A stretch of DNA of 64,000 bases from Xanthobacter dioxanivorans (GTDB lineage: Bacteria; Pseudomonadota; Alphaproteobacteria; Rhizobiales; Xanthobacteraceae): positions 6,118,501 through 6,182,500 of the forward strand of contig NZ_CP063362.1 in NCBI RefSeq assembly GCF_016807805.1. Reading direction: 5' to 3'. Below, piece by piece: positions 52,931-60,855 of the stretch. Each line of letters opens with the position of its first letter. Position 1 is the first letter of the stretch. The notes below the pieces were generated by a model. That model did no database searches. It worked only from the letters and a program-made list of their open reading frames with translations, and had not been told where the DNA came from. A program made the translations under genes and the position numbers.

Positions 52931-54082
52931 TCAGCCCGGCAGGCCTAGGACAGCTTTCGATAGAATGTTGCGTTGGATCTCGTTCGACCCGCCGTAGATC
53001 GTGGTCGGCCGGGCCTTGTAGAAGACCGCCAGAACATCGAGACCAACATTGCCGACCTGTAGCGGCCCCAGCGTGCCGCCATCGGGTCCTGCCGCCTCGA
53101 TCATGAGTTCGGTGATCTTCTGAAATGTCTCGGTCACCCAGATCTTGAGCATCGAGACATCCGCGCCCAGCGGTTCGCTCCGCTTGAGCTGATCGGCGAA
53201 GCGCGCGTAAAGCGCCGCGTGATCCTCGACATCGAGCGCGACCTCGGCGAAGCGGTCGCAAAAGACCGGGTCGTCGAAGCGGCCGGCACCGCGAGCGTAG
53301 GTTTCAAGCTGACCAAGCGCGTTCTGGGCCAGATTCGGTGCGCCGATAAACACCCGCTCGAAGCTGAGCAGGGACTTGGCCATGGTCCAGCCCTTGTTCA
53401 GTTCGCCCACCAGGTTTTCGCACGGGGTGCGGGCATCGTCGAAGAAGACCTCGCAGAACTCGGTTTCGCCTGCCAGCGTGGTGATCGTTCGGACCTCGAC
53501 CCCCGGCTGATCCATCGGGACGAGAATGAAGCTGATCCCTTGCTGTTTCTTTGGGGCTTTCGGATCGGTGCGCACCAGCATGAAAATGTGCGTCGAGTCA
53601 TGCGCCATCGTCGTCCAGATCTTCTGTCCGTTGATCACGAACTCGTTCCCCTCGATGACGGCGTTCGTGCGCAGGTTCGCCAGATCGGACCCTGCGCCCG
53701 GCTCGGAATAGCCCTGGCACCAGATGTCCTCGCAGCTTAGGATGCGGGGCAGCCAGTATGCCTTCTGAGCATCGGTGCCGAACTTGATGATGAGCGGGCC
53801 GACCATCTGCACGCCCATGTCTCGGCCACGCACGACCCCCCAACGCTGCTGTTCCTCGTAGAAAAAGAGAAGCTTGGCCGCGTTCAGCCCCATGCCGCCG
53901 AACTCCGCAGGCCAAGCCGGTGCGACCCAACCCTTGGCATGGAGCTTGCGGTGCCAGTGCTCGATCTCGGCGAACTTAGGGCGATGCGAAAGATTGCGCA
54001 GCTCTTCGGGGTACTCGGTTTCGAAGAACTGCCGGACCTGCCTGCGGAAGTCGGCGTCGCTCATGGCGTTGTAGTCGATCAC
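52931..54082 (-). CDS. Acyl-CoA dehydrogenase, partner 1 of a heteromeric-type pair
   Basis: 383 residues. FETEYPEELRN start region, GYSEPGAGSDLANLRTNAV, NGQKIWTTMAHDSTHIFMLVRT, TLAGETEFCEVFFDDARTP and the end TIYGGSNEIQRNILSKAVLGLPG. This C-terminal form is that of the larger chain in alpha2beta2 dehydrogenases known from steroid and bile-acid side-chain breakdown. It overlaps the next upstream gene by ATGA; the two are expected to assemble together. Confidence 0.9.
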   Translation of the reverse strand: MIDYNAMSDADFRRQVRQFFETEYPEELRNLSHRPKFAEIEHWHRKLHAKGWVAPAWPAEFGGMGLNAAKLLFFYEEQQRWGVVRGRDMGVQMVGPLIIKFGTDAQKAYWLPRILSCEDIWCQGYSEPGAGSDLANLRTNAVIEGNEFVINGQKIWTTMAHDSTHIFMLVRTDPKAPKKQQGISFILVPMDQPGVEVRTITTLAGETEFCEVFFDDARTPCENLVGELNKGWTMAKSLLSFERVFIGAPNLAQNALGQLETYARGAGRFDDPVFCDRFAEVALDVEDHAALYARFADQLKRSEPLGADVSMLKIWVTETFQKITELMIEAAGPDGGTLGPLQVGNVGLDVLAVFYKARPTTIYGGSNEIQRNILSKAVLGLPG

Positions 54083-55197
54083 TCAGCGGCCTCCTCTGCG
54101 TTGCGGGCGTTCAGCCAGAGCCGACGATGATAGACGTCGTCGCCCAGCCAGGCCGAGAGCACCAGCGCCCTGTTCAGGTAAAGCCCGATGTCGAACTCGT
54201 CGGTGTAGCCGACCGCGCCATGCAGCTGGATCGCCTCGCGCGTGATCTTCCTGGCCGTGGTGCAAGCCCGGGCCTTGGCCCGGCTGGCCTGGCGTGCACG
54301 CAGGCGCGGGGCTTCTGTGGCGTCCATCAGGCCTAGCGCGTCACGCACACTCGCTTCGGCCACTTCCTGCATGACATGCATGTCCACCGCGCGATGCTGA
54401 ATGACCTGGAACGAACCGATCGGCTTGTCGAACTGCTCGCGCGTCTTGATGTAGTCGAGCGTGATCTCCAGCGCCTTGGCGCTGACCCCGACAAGCTCGG
54501 CCGCCGTCAGCACCGTCGTGTCGCTGACGGCAGCTTCCAGAGCCTTTGCGACGACCGGACCTTCGGCGAGCAATTCGGTTGGCGCGCCCGACAGGTGTAG
54601 TTCGGCCAGTATACTGCCATCGGACTGACGCCGTTTGTCGATGGAAACGCCCTTGCCGCCGGGTTCAACCAAAGCGAGAGCCGGTCCGCCGCCCGCCTCC
54701 GCCACCACGAGGATGCCACTTGCAGCAGCCACCCCCGCGACCCAGGATTTCGTCCCGGTCAGAGCTCCGTTCTCGAACCGAGATGACAGGGTGTCGGAGA
54801 AACCTTTGGCGTCACGCTCCTGCCATGCTGTTGCCAGGACCGTCGTGCCGGCCAGCGCCTCGGTCAGAAGCGCATGCTCGGGGCAGAGCCGGCGCAAAAG
54901 GCCAATTGCAAGCCCGACCGAGGCGACGACAGGCTCGGGCGCGATCACCCGGCCTACTTCTTCGGCGATGATGCCGGCGGCGGCCAGCCCCATGCCGAGG
55001 CCGCCCGCCTCTTCCGGCACCGCGGCGCCGAACACGCCGGCCTTGGCCAGTTCCGTCATTACGGGCGCATCCCAGCCGCCGTCTTCGTCCCTGATCTTAC
55101 GCGCCCGCGCCACGCCGCCCGCGCGCTCCAACAGCGTGCGGACGCTTTCGCGCAATAGGCGGAGATCGTCGTGGTCGTGATGTGCAGCGTTGATCAT
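54079..55197 (-). CDS. Acyl-CoA dehydrogenase, partner 2 of a heteromeric-type pair
   Basis: 372 residues from the ATG at 55197 that overlaps the MaoC stop; the frame extends further upstream inside MaoC. AVPEEAGGLGMGLAAAGIIAEEVGR, a shortened middle domain, ITLDYIKTREQFDKPIGSFQVIQHRAVDM and the end QLHGAVGYTDEFDIGLYLNRAL. The middle lacks the usual TEPxxGSD strand, as in the partner chains of heteromeric dehydrogenases. Probably forms one enzyme with the product of 52931. Confidence 0.87.
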   Translation of the reverse strand: MINAAHHDHDDLRLLRESVRTLLERAGGVARARKIRDEDGGWDAPVMTELAKAGVFGAAVPEEAGGLGMGLAAAGIIAEEVGRVIAPEPVVASVGLAIGLLRRLCPEHALLTEALAGTTVLATAWQERDAKGFSDTLSSRFENGALTGTKSWVAGVAAASGILVVAEAGGGPALALVEPGGKGVSIDKRRQSDGSILAELHLSGAPTELLAEGPVVAKALEAAVSDTTVLTAAELVGVSAKALEITLDYIKTREQFDKPIGSFQVIQHRAVDMHVMQEVAEASVRDALGLMDATEAPRLRARQASRAKARACTTARKITREAIQLHGAVGYTDEFDIGLYLNRALVLSAWLGDDVYHRRLWLNARNAEEAAE

Positions 55198-55643
55198 TTT
55201 TCCTCCGGGGGCCGGCGCTTGATCATCACGGGAGTATCGGCAGTGAACACGACCTGTCCTGCGGGATTCATGGCTCTGAGCGTATAGGCCAGCACGCCCC
55301 TGTCCGGTTTGGTCTTCGAAGGTGTGACCGAAGAGACTTCCAGTTCGATGTCCAGCGCCTCGCCGGGCCGAATTGGCCGAGGCCATCTCAGCGAATCGAA
55401 ACCCAGCCCGCCGATATTGGCGATCTCCGGCATCATTCCGTGCATGACTGGCTTGAACACCTGCAGCATCGTCTGAAAGCCCGAGGCGATCAGGCTGCCG
55501 TGGATGCCGGTGGCATAGGCCTCGTCAGTATGCAGCCGCTGCGGATCCCATTCCTGCGCGAACGCAATGATCTCCTCCTTGCTCAGCGGCTCTGCGCGGA
55601 ACCTGTAGATCTGAGCCGGCTGGAAATCTTCCAGATATTTCAT
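55194..55643 (-). CDS. MaoC-like (R)-specific enoyl-CoA hydratase
   Basis: 149-residue hotdog protein: SKEEIIAFAQEWDPQRLHTDE (hydratase Asp and His in D-x4-H), GIHGSLIASGFQTM, GLGFDSLRWPRPIRPGEALDIELEV. It hydrates the product of the neighbouring dehydrogenase pair. Overlaps both neighbours by four bases. Confidence 0.9.
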   Translation of the reverse strand: MKYLEDFQPAQIYRFRAEPLSKEEIIAFAQEWDPQRLHTDEAYATGIHGSLIASGFQTMLQVFKPVMHGMMPEIANIGGLGFDSLRWPRPIRPGEALDIELEVSSVTPSKTKPDRGVLAYTLRAMNPAGQVVFTADTPVMIKRRPPEEK

Positions 55644-56365
55644 GAGGCCTTGCCCGCTGCAGCAAACCCGGCATCCACCCCTTCGGCGCTGCGCGAGATG
55701 CGCTCGCGATTGAACTGCTCGAGCCGGGGATAGGTCTTTTTGAAAACGCGCAGGAATTCCTCCATCGGTGCGTCAACGTAGAGCCCCCGATCGTTCACAT
55801 ATTCCATGTGCCGCTGGTCTTTGACGTCGAACTCATGAAACAGCGCGTCGCTCTTGCCGTCGAAGACAAGCGGCCTGACCCCGAACCGCTCGCACAGCTC
55901 CATGTTGAACGCAGGCGTGATCTTATAGGTATTGCCGTCGAGCCAGAGCTGCACGTAGCCGTGATAGACGAACAGGTCGGTGCCCATCAGCTCCTGCAGC
56001 TTGGGCGTGTTCAGATGGTTGCGCACATCGGCGAATCCCAGCGCTGCGGGAATGCCGGCCGCGCGCAGGCAGGCCGCCAAGAGGATCGCCTTGGGCACAC
56101 AGAAGGCGGCCTCCGCTCCGGCGATGGCGCTCGCGCGATAAGCATCGGCCGTCAAGGCGAAGGTGTAGGGATCATAGCGGATGCCGTCCCGCACCGCCTC
56201 GAACAGGCGGATGGCCTTGTCGGTTTGCGATGCATCGTCGCGTAGATCGCGCAGAGCCCGGGCGACTAACTGCTGGACCTCGGGGCTGTCGCTGTTCACG
56301 AAATACGTGGGCACGACGTATCTTGTGGCCTCTTCCGGAAGCGCTTCTTGGGAGATCGTCATCAT
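55640..56365 (-). CDS. Transglutaminase-like cysteine protein
   Basis: 241 residues from the ATG at 56365 after AGAAGG (GTG at 56371 also possible). Transglutaminase-like core: Cys89 in AAFCVPKAILLAACLRAAGIPAALGFADVRNH and His135 in FVYHGYVQLWLDG; at the third position, usually Asp, there is KITPAFN with Thr. First gene of an operon with MaoC, two dehydrogenases and a crotonase, directly behind an operator. A CoA-thioester or amide-handling role is conceivable, but no function is established for this placement. Confidence 0.78.
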   Translation of the reverse strand: MMTISQEALPEEATRYVVPTYFVNSDSPEVQQLVARALRDLRDDASQTDKAIRLFEAVRDGIRYDPYTFALTADAYRASAIAGAEAAFCVPKAILLAACLRAAGIPAALGFADVRNHLNTPKLQELMGTDLFVYHGYVQLWLDGNTYKITPAFNMELCERFGVRPLVFDGKSDALFHEFDVKDQRHMEYVNDRGLYVDAPMEEFLRVFKKTYPRLEQFNRERISRSAEGVDAGFAAAGKAS

Positions 56366-56386
56366 ATTCACCTTCTGGAAGGAGCA

Positions 56387-56406
56387 ATTCTAACACCTGT
56401 TAGATT
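56387..56406. promoter_or_regulatory. Putative TetR operator 3 (ATTCTAAC-N4-GTTAGATT)
   Basis: A 20-bp inverted repeat with spacer ACCT, 22 bases upstream of the transglutaminase-like start and 47 bases after the racemase stop. The left half-site is identical to that at 10464. It marks the start of a second transcription unit within module D and ties it to the double TetR 53 kb away. Confidence 0.7.
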
Positions 56407-56453
56407 AGCGGGCCGCACTGGCACCGTCAATCTTCGGCGTTCTTGGCGGTATC

Positions 56454-57581
56454 TCATGGGTCGGGCAGCCCGAAATACCTGTTGTCACGGCCGAGATCGG
56501 GCGCGGCCTCGTCGCGGGAGGGCGGCGCGCGAAAAGCCGGCGCGATCGGCAGCGGCAGGGCGGGCACGCGCCGTTCCCCGATTCGCACCTGCCGGCCGTA
56601 GACGCCCCGCTTGGCAAAATGGTCGTCGGATGCCGCCTCGGCCGGGGTCTTGACCACCGTGCAGCAGCAATCGGCCTCGGCCAGAAGCGGGGCCCAATGC
56701 AAGGCCGGATGCGCCGCTAGCAGGCGGGCAACTTCGGCAGTGCTTGCTTCCGGATCGGCGAGGTCGTCGCGCAGCTCCGCCCTCAGTCCGATCACATCGC
56801 AGAAGGCCTGCCAGAACTTCTCTTCCAGTGCCGCCACGGCGATCTGACGCCCGTCGGCTGCGGAATAGAGCCGGTAACGCGCCAGTCCGCCCGTCAACCG
56901 GTCGGCGCTGTTGCCAATCGGCTCTCCGGCGAGAACGCCCTTGGCATGAGCCCAATAGGCGAAAGCGAAGGCACCTTCGGTCATGGCGATATCGAGATGG
57001 ATGCCCTGCCCCGTACGGTCGCGCTCGCGCAAGGCGAGCAGGATATTGAGCACCGCCGGGTAGCTGCCGCCCCCAACGTCGGCCACCAGCGCGAACGGCA
57101 TTGTCGGCTGCTCGTTTGGACCGCGGCTGAGCGGCAAGATTCCGGCCTCGCCGACATAGTTCAGGTCGTGGCCGGCAAAGTCCCGTTTCGGCCCGGTCTG
57201 TCCGTAGCCGGTGATCGAGCAATAGACGATGCCCGGATTGATGGCACGCACCGCCTCATATCCCAGGCCCAGCCGGTCCGTCACGCCGGGGCGGAACTGC
57301 TCGACCAGGACGTCGGCCTTCTCGATCAGCGGACGGAGGCTCTCCACCGCACCTTCAACCTTCAAATCCAGCGCAATCGATTTCTTGCCGCGATTCAAGA
57401 TCGCGTAACCGATGCTGACGCCGTCGATTTTCGGCGCCGTATGGCGCGCGTCCTCGCCCGTGCCGGGGCGCTCCAGCTTGACGACTTCCGCCCCGGCCTC
57501 GGCCAAAATCAGGGTCGCCAGGGGGCCAGGCAGAAGCGTGCTTAAATCGAGCACGAGAATATCGCTGAGCGGCTGAGCCAT
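56454..57581 (-). CDS. CaiB/BaiF-family protein, alpha-methylacyl-CoA racemase-like
   Basis: 375 residues from the ATG at 57581 (MAQPLSDIL). LILAEAGAEVVKLERPGTGEDAR and NRGKKSIALDLK are family marks. His138-Asp139 in FAGHDLNYVGEAG matches the GHDINY pair of alpha-methylacyl-CoA racemases rather than the Asp-only pattern of class III CoA transferases (compare 47449). It would equilibrate 2-methylacyl-CoA stereoisomers so that stereospecific dehydrogenases can act, which fits a branched or terpenoid substrate. Confidence 0.82.
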   Translation of the reverse strand: MAQPLSDILVLDLSTLLPGPLATLILAEAGAEVVKLERPGTGEDARHTAPKIDGVSIGYAILNRGKKSIALDLKVEGAVESLRPLIEKADVLVEQFRPGVTDRLGLGYEAVRAINPGIVYCSITGYGQTGPKRDFAGHDLNYVGEAGILPLSRGPNEQPTMPFALVADVGGGSYPAVLNILLALRERDRTGQGIHLDIAMTEGAFAFAYWAHAKGVLAGEPIGNSADRLTGGLARYRLYSAADGRQIAVAALEEKFWQAFCDVIGLRAELRDDLADPEASTAEVARLLAAHPALHWAPLLAEADCCCTVVKTPAEAASDDHFAKRGVYGRQVRIGERRVPALPLPIAPAFRAPPSRDEAAPDLGRDNRYFGLPDP

Positions 57582-57592
57582 GATCGCTGACC

Positions 57593-57802
57593 TCAAGCAA
57601 AGCCGGCCGCGCCGTTGTTCAGCACAACGACCTGACGCTCGGGGATCGAGGCGCTGAACCGGGCTTCGCCGCCTTCCCGCCAGATATGGAACCGCACCGT
57701 CTCGCCCGGATGGACCGGGGCGGAAAAGCGCACGTCAAGTCCGGTCACGCGAACCTTCACGTTGTAGTCGATCACGCGTTTGACGGGCACGAGCACCTTC
57801 AT
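57593..57802 (-). pseudogene. Deletion remnant: etfB start fused to a MaoC-type dehydratase tail
   Basis: A 69-codon frame from the ATG at 57802. Its first 19 residues, [19 protein letters not shown], are the start of EtfB (compare 42998). The next 50 residues (LDVRFSAPVHPGETVRFHIWREG, ERQVVVLNNG) are the C-terminal strand region of a MaoC-type dehydratase. No EtfA and no dehydratase body remain, so one deletion removed most of etfB, probably etfA, and most of a maoC gene, joining the ends in frame. Confidence 0.8.
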
Positions 57803-57842
57803 CGGCGTTTCTCCCATTACTGTTTGGACCGCTTTGCCGCAG

Positions 57843-58625
57843 TCAGCAGTCCTTGAACTGCGGCGGTCGCTTTTCTTGGAAGGCCTTCATGGCCTCGGGA
57901 AAATCATGGGCGCAAAGGAGCACACTTTGCGCATCGCGCTCGATCTCCAGCGCCTCGAGGTAGGAGCATTCGGCAGCAGCCCGCATGACACGCTTGGCTG
58001 TCTGCATGCCGAAGGCGGGGTGGGCGGCGATCTCTCGCGCGATCTCGATGGCCCGGGTCTCGGCCTCGCCGGCCGGCACGCATTCCTCCACAACACGCAG
58101 CTCGCGGGCCGTGCGTCCACCGATCTCGCGGCCGGTGAACACCAGCATCCGGGCCACCCCAGCGCCGGCGCGCTGCTGAAGAAGCCAGCTCGACCCGGTG
58201 TCGGGGCAGCCGCCGACCTTGGCAAAGACCTCGCAGAGGCGCGCATCTTCGGCAGCCACGACAATATCGGCCGACAGCGCCAGGCTCAGCCCCGCGCCAT
58301 AGGCAATTCCATTCACCGCGGCGATCAGTGGTTTTTTGAACTGATAGGCGGCGCGACCGCCGGCGTGGACCATGTCGACCATCTCCGAGGTCGCGCGGGC
58401 GCCCTTGGCGATCTCGGCGCGGAAGCCGATAAGATCGCCGCCACTTGAGAAATGCTCGCCGCCGGTCATCACCACGGCGCGAATCGCGCCGTCCTTCTCG
58501 GCCTGCCGCAGATTGGCGATGAGCGCCTCGACGAACGCAATGCTGTACGGGTTGCGCCGTTCGGGACGGAGAAAGCGCAGAACGCCCACAGGCCCATCCC
58601 GATCAAGCCGCATCAGGTCGCCCAT
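57843..58625 (-). CDS. Enoyl-CoA hydratase/isomerase family protein
   Basis: 260 residues. HFSSGGDLIGFRAEI oxyanion region, NGIAYGAGLSLALSADIV and CEVFAKVGGCPDTGSSWLL. The first hydratase Glu is Ser, the second is not conserved, and an Asp follows in GCPD as in PaaG-type isomerases. It probably isomerises or hydrates a pathway enoyl-CoA. It ends 40 bases before the etfB/maoC remnant. Confidence 0.87.
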   Translation of the reverse strand: MGDLMRLDRDGPVGVLRFLRPERRNPYSIAFVEALIANLRQAEKDGAIRAVVMTGGEHFSSGGDLIGFRAEIAKGARATSEMVDMVHAGGRAAYQFKKPLIAAVNGIAYGAGLSLALSADIVVAAEDARLCEVFAKVGGCPDTGSSWLLQQRAGAGVARMLVFTGREIGGRTARELRVVEECVPAGEAETRAIEIAREIAAHPAFGMQTAKRVMRAAAECSYLEALEIERDAQSVLLCAHDFPEAMKAFQEKRPPQFKDC

Positions 58626-58639
58626 GCCTCTCGTCTCCC

Positions 58640-59422
58640 TTACCGGCCTTGCCAGACGGGCGCACGTTTTTCGGCAAAGGCCCGCGGGCCCTCGATGGCA
58701 TCCTGGCTGGCATAGACCACCTCGTGCAGGCGCTTGCCCTCTTCCAGCCCGCCGGCACAGCCCAGATCCATGGTCGCGCGCACGCTGGCCTTCGCCGCGA
58801 CTACCGAAAGCGGTGCGGCACTGGCGATCCGACGTGCGAGGTCGCGGGCCCGTTCGCGAATTAGATCAGGCGTGTCTTCGAGGTAATTGGTGAAACCGTA
58901 GTCGTGCAGCCGCTCGATCGGCATGAGATCGCCGGTCAGCACGATCTCCATCAGGATCGGCTGCGGCAGCATCCACAGCGCCGACGCGGCCCAGGGCGAG
59001 CCGCGTCCGATCTTGACTTCGGTGATCCCGATCTTGGTTCCTTTGAGACCGACCCGCAAATCGCAGTTCAGCGCCAGCATCATGCCGCCAGCCATCAGAG
59101 AACCGGTCATCGCGGCAATGATCGGTTTGCGACAGGCGCGCATCGTGTCGTGAAAGGGGTCGCGCATCTTGCTAAGGATGTCGACGCCCTCGTTTCGCGC
59201 GATCTCCGCCGCCTCTTTGAGGTCTAGCCCGGCGCTAAAGACACCGCAATCCGCCGAGGTCAGGATCGCAACGCTAACCGTGGCGTCGGCCTCGATCCGC
59301 TCCCATGCATCGGCCAATCCGTTCGCGGCGGCGACCGAGAGCGCGTTCTTGCGCTCGGGCCGGTTGATAAGGACAGTGGCCACGCCACCTTCGACGGACA
59401 CCTCGATCGGGCTGTCTTCCAT
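58640..59422 (-). CDS. Enoyl-CoA hydratase/isomerase family protein
   Basis: 260 residues from the ATG at 59422 (MEDSPIEVS); an upstream ATG at 59452 is possible. NRPERKNALSVAAANG, FSAGLDLKEAAEI, AGGMMLALNCDLRVG and GITEVKIGRGSPWAAS. The second hydratase Glu is kept (ITEVKIG) while the first is Met. Fourteen bases separate it from the next crotonase gene. A strong hairpin lies upstream at 59472-59498. Confidence 0.87.
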   Translation of the reverse strand: MEDSPIEVSVEGGVATVLINRPERKNALSVAAANGLADAWERIEADATVSVAILTSADCGVFSAGLDLKEAAEIARNEGVDILSKMRDPFHDTMRACRKPIIAAMTGSLMAGGMMLALNCDLRVGLKGTKIGITEVKIGRGSPWAASALWMLPQPILMEIVLTGDLMPIERLHDYGFTNYLEDTPDLIRERARDLARRIASAAPLSVVAAKASVRATMDLGCAGGLEEGKRLHEVVYASQDAIEGPRAFAEKRAPVWQGR

Positions 59423-59471
59423 CGCTCGATCCCTCGCAGATTGACCTTGCATGACTGGTGAACCGGCTTGT

Positions 59472-59498
59472 GCCTGCGGGTCAACTTGACCCGCAGGC
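59472..59498. repeat. Perfect 13-bp inverted repeat between binding-protein and hydratase genes
   Basis: GCCTGCGGGTCAA, one base, TTGACCCGCAGGC. It sits 11 bases after the solute-binding protein stop on the minus strand. Stable hairpins there commonly protect the binding-protein mRNA and reduce read-through into the next gene; no T run is present for full termination. Confidence 0.8.
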
Positions 59499-59509
59499 GC
59501 GCCGTCAAG

Positions 59510-60760
59510 TCACTTGACAGTGAATTTGGACGAGCTTTCCTTGATCACTTTCCACACCACGTCGGTATAGTCCGCGCTCCAATCCGTGAGCGGCACCCAA
59601 GTCGAGCCGTCCCACCGCTCGACACGGGTCTTGCCGCCTCCTCCATGGTCCTCAGGTGTCACGGTCACCGGAGCCATGAGCCCGTTGGCGTCGAAATCCT
59701 TAATCGATTCTAAACCAACCTTCATGCTTTCGGGGGTCAGCGGCGAGCCGTTCTTCTCGATAGCCAGCCGGGCGGCCTCAAAACCCACTGAAAAGACCGC
59801 CAACCCCAAATTGTAATAGACGTCGTGGACAAGCGATTCCGGGCCGCTGCCTTTGCCCTTCGCGTAGAAGGTCCCAAGCATGGTCTTGACGAGGGGCACC
59901 TCTTGGCCGCCGGCCACGTTGGTGCCACGCAGGATTCCCTTGGCCCCTTCGGCCCCGATATTCTTGATATCAACCTCGTTCAGCCAGTTGACCGACAGGT
60001 AGCGATCGATCGGAAAGCCATTGCGCTTCATCTCCTTCGAGGCCACGACGTGACCGCCGGCAAGAATCCAGCTGATCATGTAATCGGGCTTGTCGCGACG
60101 AACTTGTGTCCAAACGCTCGCCTGGTCGCTCCCGGGCAGCGGCACTGGATAGAGCTTGAGCTCAAAGCCTTCCTTTGCCGACAGCGTCTTGAGGATCTCG
60201 ATCGGCTCCTGACCGAAAGGGTAATCAAGATAGATGAAGCCAATTTTGGCTTTCCTCAGATCGCCGCCCATCTGCTTCTTGATGAAGGCGACGTCGTTGG
60301 CTGCCTGCTGCCAGTAGGTTGGACCGACCGGGAAGATCCAATCGAATACCTTCCCATCGGCTGCGTCGCCTCTTCCGACGAAGGACTGCAGCACGATGTT
60401 GCCATCTTTCATGGCGCGTGGAAGAAGGGCATTCGTCACCGGCGTCGAAAGGAAGTAGAACAGAAACACGCCCTCGCGCCTTAGCTGTTCATAGCATTCG
60501 ACACCGCGCTGGGGTTCGTTGCCGGTGTCGCGCACCATTATTTCGACTGGATGGCCTGCTATCCCGCCATTGTCGTTTGTGTATTTGGCCAAATCCTGCG
60601 CAGCCTGGGCGACCTGCGGCGAGACGAAGGTGTAAGATTTGCTCAGATCGAAGCAAAGGCCGAAGCGGATCGGCTTCTTGTCTTGTGCCGCGGCTGCCTG
60701 GATTGCCAGCCCCAGCGCCGCTGCCAGTACAGCGGCAGCCACTCTGTTGAAGATCGTCAT
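59510..60760 (-). CDS. ABC transporter solute-binding protein (Liv type)
   Basis: 416 residues from the ATG at 60760. Signal peptide MTIFNRVAAAVLAAALGLAIQAAAAQ, cleaved near AAA-QD. Type I periplasmic fold: LCFDLSKSYTFVSPQVAQAAQDL, NEPQRGVECYEQLRREG, IYLDYPFGQEPIEILKTL, and the C-terminal KTRVERWDGSTWVPLTDW. Close paralogue of the protein encoded at 60856-62104, directly upstream. Likely ligand: the organic acid degraded by module A/D (inference). Confidence 0.92.
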   Translation of the reverse strand: MTIFNRVAAAVLAAALGLAIQAAAAQDKKPIRFGLCFDLSKSYTFVSPQVAQAAQDLAKYTNDNGGIAGHPVEIMVRDTGNEPQRGVECYEQLRREGVFLFYFLSTPVTNALLPRAMKDGNIVLQSFVGRGDAADGKVFDWIFPVGPTYWQQAANDVAFIKKQMGGDLRKAKIGFIYLDYPFGQEPIEILKTLSAKEGFELKLYPVPLPGSDQASVWTQVRRDKPDYMISWILAGGHVVASKEMKRNGFPIDRYLSVNWLNEVDIKNIGAEGAKGILRGTNVAGGQEVPLVKTMLGTFYAKGKGSGPESLVHDVYYNLGLAVFSVGFEAARLAIEKNGSPLTPESMKVGLESIKDFDANGLMAPVTVTPEDHGGGGKTRVERWDGSTWVPLTDWSADYTDVVWKVIKESSSKFTVK

Positions 60761-60855
60761 CTCGAACCTCCCTGTTGGACATCGCTTCCTCAATGTCGGC
60801 CCACTCCGCCGGGCCGGCTTCACAGGCCGCACGGCGCGGCCTCCACCTCCTCGCA

